DNA of 40,238 nt from Caulobacter sp. Its GTDB lineage: Bacteria; Pseudomonadota; Alphaproteobacteria; Caulobacterales; Caulobacteraceae. This document shows positions 34,113-40,238 of the stretch, in pieces. The notes beneath the pieces are model-generated. The model saw nothing but the letters and a program-made list of their open reading frames with translations, was not told the DNA's origin and made no database searches. Made by a program: the position numbers and the translations under genes. The stretch spans positions 1-40,238 of the forward strand of contig JAQGIK010000033.1 in the NCBI GenBank assembly GCA_028291265.1, in the 5' to 3' direction. Each line of letters begins with the position of its first letter. Position 1 is the first letter of the stretch.

Positions 34113-34179
34113 GAAATGTTCCCCCTGACCGCACCCTAACGGCCGGACCCGAAACGGCGCAACGCATTCCGTTGCCCGC

Positions 34180-35913
34180 TCACGTCTTGGCGCGGCGCAA
34201 ATCGACCACCGGCCGCTCCAGGCCCGCCAGCACCTGCCGGGTGGCCAGATAACCGGCGTCGGCCCCGACCTCGAAGGCCTTCCAGTCGCGGATGTCGATG
34301 TGGTCGACGTCGGGCAGCACCAGCACGTCGGTGGCGTCGCGCGCCGCCAGCACCTCGCGGTTGGTCGACAGCGTCGCCGCCCGCATCAGCAGGGCGACGA
34401 TCGGCGGCCCCTTGCGCCATTCCCCCGACAGGATCCACTTCAAGAGCGAGGGCATGGCGATGTCCTCGGTAGTGATGCTGCGACCGCGGGTGACGTCGAC
34501 CCCGACCACCGGACCGCGATGAATCGAGCGCATGATGTCGGCCGGGAAGTTCTTCATCACCGCCCCGTCGACCAGCACCTCGCCGGCCATGGTCGACGGC
34601 GGCATGACCCCGGGCAGGGCGATTGAGGCGCGCAGGGCGTGGCGCAGCACCCCGCGCTGGTGCAGCTCGTAGGTGCCCTGGGTCAGGTTCGAGGAGATGC
34701 AGTAGAAAGGCAGCCACAGGTCGGGGATCTCGACCTCGCCGTAGTGCTCCTGCAGCCGGTGATTGACCTTGCGCCCGTGGGTCAGGGCGATCAGCGGCAG
34801 GGCGATGTCGTCCAGCGGGCTGGTGTCGACGAAGGCCTGGCGGATGCGCCGCTCCAGCTCCGGCTCCTCCCAGCCCATGGCCAGGCTGGCGGCGATGATC
34901 GCCCCCATCGAGGCCCCGCCGACAAAGTCGATCGGCACTCCGGCCTGTTTCAAGGCCCGCAAGGCGCCGATATGGGCATAGGCCCGGGCCCCGCCGCCCG
35001 ACAGCACCAGCCCCACCGACCGGCCGGTCAGCAGCCGCGCCATCCGCGCGGCGCAGGGCTCGCTGCCCTCCCGCACATGGAACAGCCGCGCTGCCCCGGT
35101 CGCTTCGAGCCAGGCCTCAGAGCCCTTCGGCTGGGCCAGGCTGGCCGGCTGGATCAGCATCAGGTCGACCAGCTTGTAGGCTTCCAGGGTCTCCGAGGCC
35201 TTGCCGTTGATCACCGGCGGCGCCCGGTCGCCGCGCCCGACCCGGAACAACCGGTCCACCTGCCGCCCGACCACGCCGCCCCAGGCGTTCTCCCCGGCCT
35301 CGGCGACATAGAGGACGAACTCGTGGTCGGCCTCGACATTGGAGAACCACTCGGTCGGGGCGGTGGCGGCCTCGGAGCCGACGATGGTCACCGAATGGCC
35401 CATCTCGGCCATCGAGCGGGCGATCTTGCCGATCAGCGGCCGGATCTTGCCGGTCTTGTCGGCGGCCACGAAGCCGAACACGCAGGGGTCGCCCGTCGAG
35501 ATGCGGGTGCTGGCGTAGCGGGCCCGGTTGAGCACCAGCCTGGCGATCTCCAGCATGACATGCGGGTCGTCGTCGGCGGCCTCGAAGAAGTCGTCGGCGT
35601 CGAGGGCCAGCACCTCGGAATCGCGCAGGGCGACGACCCGGGCGGTGTGGGCCGTGCCGCCGACCAGGGCCATCTCGCCGGCCGGCTCGCCCGGCCGGAT
35701 GACGCCGACGAACTGCCGGTCCAGGCCCTCTTCCTTGCGGAAGGCGCCCAGCTTGCCGGCGTGGACCAGGAAGATCTGGTTCGACCGCTCGCCCGACTCG
35801 AACAGGGTCGCCCCGCCCGGCAGCGAGAACCAGCGCGCGGCGCCAGCCTCCCACTCGCGCTCGAAGAGGCGGGTGAGGGCGCTGTCCTCGCGATAGGTGA
35901 AGGGCCCAACCAC
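34180..35913 (-). CDS. NTE-type patatin-like phospholipase with cyclic-nucleotide-binding domain
   Basis: The product is a 577-residue soluble protein. Residues about 15-130 form a cNMP-binding beta-barrel (F-S-L-P-G-G-A-T-L-F-E-S-G-E, later P-G-E-P-A-G-E-M-A-L-V-G-G). A P-loop-like region without a Walker lysine pattern spans about 155-250, as in bacterial NTE relatives. The patatin domain (about 300-475) has the oxyanion motif L-S-G-G-G-A-R-A, the nucleophile elbow G-G-A-S-M-G-A with Ser335, and V-D-G-A-V-M-K-N with Asp449, the catalytic dyad. It hydrolyses phospholipid or lysophospholipid acyl chains. Whether the N-domain binds a nucleotide is unknown. GTG start at 35913. It is divergent from mccB, with a 110-base gap between starts. 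Confidence 0.87.
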   Translation of the reverse strand: MVGPFTYREDSALTRLFEREWEAGAARWFSLPGGATLFESGERSNQIFLVHAGKLGAFRKEEGLDRQFVGVIRPGEPAGEMALVGGTAHTARVVALRDSEVLALDADDFFEAADDDPHVMLEIARLVLNRARYASTRISTGDPCVFGFVAADKTGKIRPLIGKIARSMAEMGHSVTIVGSEAATAPTEWFSNVEADHEFVLYVAEAGENAWGGVVGRQVDRLFRVGRGDRAPPVINGKASETLEAYKLVDLMLIQPASLAQPKGSEAWLEATGAARLFHVREGSEPCAARMARLLTGRSVGLVLSGGGARAYAHIGALRALKQAGVPIDFVGGASMGAIIAASLAMGWEEPELERRIRQAFVDTSPLDDIALPLIALTHGRKVNHRLQEHYGEVEIPDLWLPFYCISSNLTQGTYELHQRGVLRHALRASIALPGVMPPSTMAGEVLVDGAVMKNFPADIMRSIHRGPVVGVDVTRGRSITTEDIAMPSLLKWILSGEWRKGPPIVALLMRAATLSTNREVLAARDATDVLVLPDVDHIDIRDWKAFEVGADAGYLATRQVLAGLERPVVDLRRAKT

Positions 35914-36023
35914 GGCGTGACGCTAGCATGAGTCCCTGAAATCGAGCGGTCGGCACGGCGCCGCCCTCAATGGGCACAATCCTGCCGCTTCCCCGGCCTG
36001 CGAGGACGAGCTATCCCTCACCC

Positions 36024-37631
<1,608 letters not shown>

Positions 37632-37640
37632 CCAACCGTC

Positions 37641-37818
37641 CTTCTCCCGCTCGTCGGGAGAAGGTGGCCCGCGAAGCGGGTCGGATGAGGGCAGCGCGGT
37701 CGCCAGACGGGTTGGCGCGTTATGGAGAAGATCTTGGTGCTTCCACACCGTCCATCGCCGGCGCTGCCCTCATCCGTCAGCCTTCGGCTGCCACCTTCTC
37801 CCGACAAGCGGGAGAAGG
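37641..37818. repeat. REPIN-like inverted repeat with compensatory hairpins
   Basis: Arms at 37641-37698 and 37761-37818 are 58 bases long and inverted, with about 9 differences, around a 62-base centre. Each arm folds into a CCTTCTCCCG/CGGGAGAAGG hairpin. Next to it a second hairpin reads CCCGC-GAA-GCGGG in the left arm and CAGCC-GAA-GGCTG when the right arm is read reversed, so the differing bases still pair. Such repeats lie between genes in many Caulobacteraceae genomes by my recollection. It may terminate mccB transcription from both sides. Confidence 0.7.
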
Positions 37819-37864
37819 GCTTGACTGACTTCTTCTCTCGCCCGCCACCCCATAAGGTCCACCT

Positions 37865-38704
37865 ATGACCAACCCCATCGCCGACCCCCTCGTCGAAGTC
37901 CCCGACAGCGACGCCCTCAGTGACCTCGTCCTCATCGAGGCAACGCAGGACGGTGTCGCCACCGTCACCATCAACCGCGCCGGCAAGCGCAACGCCTTCA
38001 ACGCCGAGGTGATCGCCGCCCTGCACCAGGCCTTCGAGACCCTGCGCGACGCCGACGGCGTGCGGCTGGTCTTCCTGACCGGGGCAGGGGCCTCGTTCAG
38101 CGCCGGGGCCGACCTCGAGTGGATGAAGGCCGCCGTCGAATGGTCGGAGTCCGAGAACCGCGAAGACGCCATGGGCCTGGCCTCCATGCTCAAGGCCCTG
38201 CACGACCTGCCGCAACTGACCATCGCCCTCGTCGACGGCCCGGCCTTCGGCGGCGGCGCCGGCCTGGCGGCCGCCTGCGACCTCGCGGTGGCGACCGAGC
38301 GTTCCACCTTCGCCTTCTCCGAGGTCAAGCTGGGCCTCACCCCGGCGACCATCAGCCCCTATGTCATTCGCGCGATCGGGGCCCGCAACGCCAAGGTGCT
38401 GTTCGCGACCGGTCTGGTGTTCGACGCCCAGGCGGCCAAGGGGTACGGGCTGGTGCAGGAAATCGTCGCGGACGCGGCCGCCTTCGACAGTGTCCGCACC
38501 TCGATGACCGCCGCCATCAAGCTTTGCGCCCCGGGCGCGGTGGCCGACGCCAAACGGCTCGTCGATGACATCGAAGGCGCCGAGATCGACCGCGGCGTCA
38601 TGGAAGAGACGGCCAAGCGCATCGCCGCCCGCCGGGTCAGCGAAGAGGGCAGGGAGGGCGTCACCGCCTTCCTCGAGAAACGCAAACCGGGCTGGGCGGA
38701 GTAG
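37865..38704 (+). CDS. Enoyl-CoA hydratase/isomerase, probably methylglutaconyl-CoA hydratase
   Basis: The product is 279 residues long, a crotonase fold. R-N-A-F-N-A-E-V near 42-49, the oxyanion-hole A-G-A-S-F-S-A-G-A-D-L near 77-87 and G-P-A-F-G-G-G-A-G-L-A-A-A-C-D near 126-140 are standard. The position of a Glu in T-F-A-F-S-E-V-K-L-G-L near 150-160 fits a hydratase. In this neighbourhood (mccB before, mccA after) the natural reaction is hydration of 3-methylglutaconyl-CoA to HMG-CoA (LiuC/AuH-type). This assignment is from context, since crotonase sequence alone does not fix the substrate. ATG 37865 is three codons before I-A-D-P. The stop is three bases before the DUF3667 ATG. Confidence 0.87.
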   Translation: MTNPIADPLVEVPDSDALSDLVLIEATQDGVATVTINRAGKRNAFNAEVIAALHQAFETLRDADGVRLVFLTGAGASFSAGADLEWMKAAVEWSESENREDAMGLASMLKALHDLPQLTIALVDGPAFGGGAGLAAACDLAVATERSTFAFSEVKLGLTPATISPYVIRAIGARNAKVLFATGLVFDAQAAKGYGLVQEIVADAAAFDSVRTSMTAAIKLCAPGAVADAKRLVDDIEGAEIDRGVMEETAKRIAARRVSEEGREGVTAFLEKRKPGWAE

Positions 38705-38706
38705 GC

Positions 38707-39729
38707 ATGACCGAGGGGGCGAAACCAAAGAAGGCGGCGGCCGCGAAGCCGCGCAAGCCGCGCGTGGCGAAGGCCGCGGCCGCGCCGGTACAGGTGGCCG
38801 GACCGACGATCGACCTGGAGCATCCCAAACCCGGCCAGCCGCCGGCCCCGGCCGATGCTGGAAAGACCTGCGCCAACTGCGGCACGCCGCTGATGGGTCA
38901 CTACTGTCACGAGTGCGGCCAGCAGGGGCATCTGCACAACCGGCTCGGCCATCTGCTGCATGAGTTCGTCGAGGGCATCGCCCACTTCGACGGCCGGCTG
39001 TGGCGGACGCTGCCGCTGCTGGCGCTGCGTCCGGGCCGGCTGAGCCGCGACTGGATCGAGGGCAAGCGCGTGCGCTACGTGGCGCCGCTGCACATCTTCC
39101 TGTTCGCGCTGTTCCTGTTCTTCACCATCCCGACCTTCGTCCACTACAAGACGAACAACACCATCAACGTCAACGGCGCGCCGGTCATCATCGACGCGAA
39201 GGACCGTGAGGCGGTGATGAAAGAGCAGCGCGAGAAGATCGCCGCCCTGAACGCGAAGCACGCCGGGGAGACCAGCGGCCCTCAGCGCTTCGCCAACAAG
39301 GCGGTGGCCTTCTTCGACAAGCGCTCGGGTCACTGGGACTATTACCAGCTGAAGATCCAGAGCCTGCTCTACAAGTTCGGCTTCCTGATGGCCCCGATCT
39401 CGATGCTGATCCTGTGGCTCGTCCTGTTCTACAAGCGCGGCTACACCCTCTACGACCACGCGACAGTGGCCCTTTACGGCCTTGGTTTCACCGCCCTGCT
39501 GGCAGCGTTCGGCCAGCTGCTGCCGCCTTCGGTCGGCGGCCTGTGGACGTTCTTCCTGATGCTGTTCATCCCGGTCCATGCCGTTCGCCACCTGAAGGTG
39601 GCCTACGCCATGCGCTGGCCCGGAGCGATCGCCACCGGCGTGGTGATGGGGCTGCTGACCCTCATCGCCCTTGGCCTGTTCATCGGCGCCGTCTTCCTGA
39701 TCGGCCTTCTTGGTGTCCCCAATGCTTGA
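38707..39729 (+). CDS. DUF3667 family membrane protein with zinc ribbon
   Basis: The product is a 340-residue protein. The N-terminus (1-50) is Lys/Ala/Pro-rich. A CxxC...CxxC zinc ribbon lies near 56-74 (C-A-N-C-G-T-P-L, then Y-C-H-E-C-G-Q-Q). The DUF3667 core follows: G-H-L-L-H-E-F-V-E-G near 82-91, F-D-G-R-L-W-R-T-L near 95-103, P-G-R-L-S-R-D-W-I-E-G-K-R near 110-122 and Y-V-A-P-L-H-I-F-L-F near 124-133. Four to five helices run from 125 to the end, with a charged insert between the first two. No function is known. It lies in a leucine-degradation operon, so co-expression does not prove a role there. The stop overlaps the mccA start by eight bases. Confidence 0.85.
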   Translation: MTEGAKPKKAAAAKPRKPRVAKAAAAPVQVAGPTIDLEHPKPGQPPAPADAGKTCANCGTPLMGHYCHECGQQGHLHNRLGHLLHEFVEGIAHFDGRLWRTLPLLALRPGRLSRDWIEGKRVRYVAPLHIFLFALFLFFTIPTFVHYKTNNTINVNGAPVIIDAKDREAVMKEQREKIAALNAKHAGETSGPQRFANKAVAFFDKRSGHWDYYQLKIQSLLYKFGFLMAPISMLILWLVLFYKRGYTLYDHATVALYGLGFTALLAAFGQLLPPSVGGLWTFFLMLFIPVHAVRHLKVAYAMRWPGAIATGVVMGLLTLIALGLFIGAVFLIGLLGVPNA

Positions 39730-40238
39730 AAGCGTCCTGATCGCCAACCGCGGCGAAATCGCCCGGCGGATCATCCGCACCGCCCGCCGACTCGGCGTGC
39801 GCACCATCGCCGTCTATTCCGACGCCGACGCCGACGCCCCCCACGTGCGCGAGGCCGACGAGGCCGTCCATATCGGCCCGTCGCCGGCCCGCGAGAGCTA
39901 CCTGGTCCCCGAGAAGATCCTCGCCGCCGCCAAGGCCACCAACGCCGCCGCCATCCACCCCGGCTACGGCTTCCTGTCCGAAAACGCCGCCTTCGCCCAG
40001 GCGGTGATCGACGCCGGCCTGATCTGGGTCGGCCCGCCGCCCGCCGCCATCGACGCCATGGGCCTGAAGGACGCCGCCAAGAAACGCATGGCCGAGGCCG
40101 GCGTGCCGGTCACCCCGGGCTACCTCGGCGACGACCAGTCGCCCGAGCGCCTGCAGAAGGAGGCCGACGCCATCGGCTATCCGGTGCTGATCAAGGCCGT
40201 GGCCGGCGGCGGCGGCAAGGGCATGCGCAAGGTGCTCG
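39722..40238 (+). CDS. mccA: 3-Methylcrotonoyl-CoA carboxylase, alpha subunit (3' end outside window)
   Basis: Only the first 172 residues of the biotin carboxylase domain are visible. It begins V-L-I-A-N-R-G-E-I-A-R-R-I-I, continues with V-Y-S-D-A-D-A-D-A-P-H near 32-42 and I-H-P-G-Y-G-F-L-S-E-N near 78-88, and ends at the ATP-grasp loop K-A-V-A-G-G-G-G-K-G-M-R near 158-169. It is paralogous to pccA, but the position after mccB and the hydratase makes it the methylcrotonoyl-CoA carboxylase alpha chain. The ATG lies within the end of the DUF3667 gene, so translation is coupled. The biotinyl domain is beyond the edge. Confidence 0.9.
   Translation, partial: MLESVLIANRGEIARRIIRTARRLGVRTIAVYSDADADAPHVREADEAVHIGPSPARESYLVPEKILAAAKATNAAAIHPGYGFLSENAAFAQAVIDAGLIWVGPPPAAIDAMGLKDAAKKRMAEAGVPVTPGYLGDDQSPERLQKEADAIGYPVLIKAVAGGGGKGMRKVL

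Overview
The window is high-GC DNA from an alphaproteobacterium, most likely a member of the Caulobacteraceae (Caulobacter, Phenylobacterium, Brevundimonas or a relative). The main evidence is a SpmX-type polar muramidase gene with a putative sigma-54 promoter, a mreC-mreD-mrdA-rodA elongation operon, an ATP12 chaperone gene, and short hairpin repeats of a kind I recall from this family. I cannot name the species.

Layout. (1) 1-3854: end of the cell-elongation operon (mreC tail, mreD, mrdA/PBP2, rodA), with every junction overlapping by 4 bases. (2) 3851-10178: a reverse-strand gene that looks like a degenerate GGDEF/EAL protein, then two paralogous TPR plus 2OG-Fe(II) oxygenase-like genes flanking crcB and an rluC-type pseudouridine synthase. 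(3) 10175-13643: a reverse-strand DUF1800-DUF1501 pair, then the ATP12 chaperone gene. (4) 13727-23034: pccB and pccA on opposite strands, separated by about 5.8 kb. That interval holds a lower-GC orphan gene, a decayed DyP-type peroxidase remnant, an intact DyP-type peroxidase with a small partner gene, a FliN/SpoA-domain gene, lipB, a small secreted protein and two DUF805 membrane proteins. (5) 23188-27458: a membrane protein, msrB, three tandem secreted paralogs that all end in FGVD, an unknown membrane protein and tRNA-Leu(GAG). (6) 27578-30727: mgtE and spmX. (7) 30830-40238: a leucine-catabolism group (isovaleryl-CoA dehydrogenase, methylcrotonoyl-CoA carboxylase beta, an enoyl-CoA hydratase likely to be methylglutaconyl-CoA hydratase, and the start of methylcrotonoyl-CoA carboxylase alpha). 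It is interspersed with a small membrane protein, a trans-aconitate methyltransferase-like gene, a multi-pass membrane protein, a cNMP-binding patatin/NTE phospholipase and a DUF3667 protein.

How the genes work together. PccA/PccB and MccA/MccB are two biotin-dependent acyl-CoA carboxylases. With the dehydrogenase and hydratase they cover isovaleryl-CoA to HMG-CoA and propionyl-CoA to methylmalonyl-CoA. MreC/MreD/PBP2/RodA form the lateral wall synthesis machine. SpmX is known in Caulobacter to bring the kinase DivJ to the stalked pole.

The least explained parts are: a 331-base gap (32266-32596) with a 17-base match to the 3' end of 16S rRNA, a Shine-Dalgarno-like complement and mutually exclusive hairpins; the DyP peroxidase/partner/remnant locus; the three FGVD paralogs; the twin TPR-oxygenase genes; and a REPIN-like inverted repeat with compensatory changes. 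Nothing here proves a new system. These are the leads. All family assignments come from reading motifs, with no database search.
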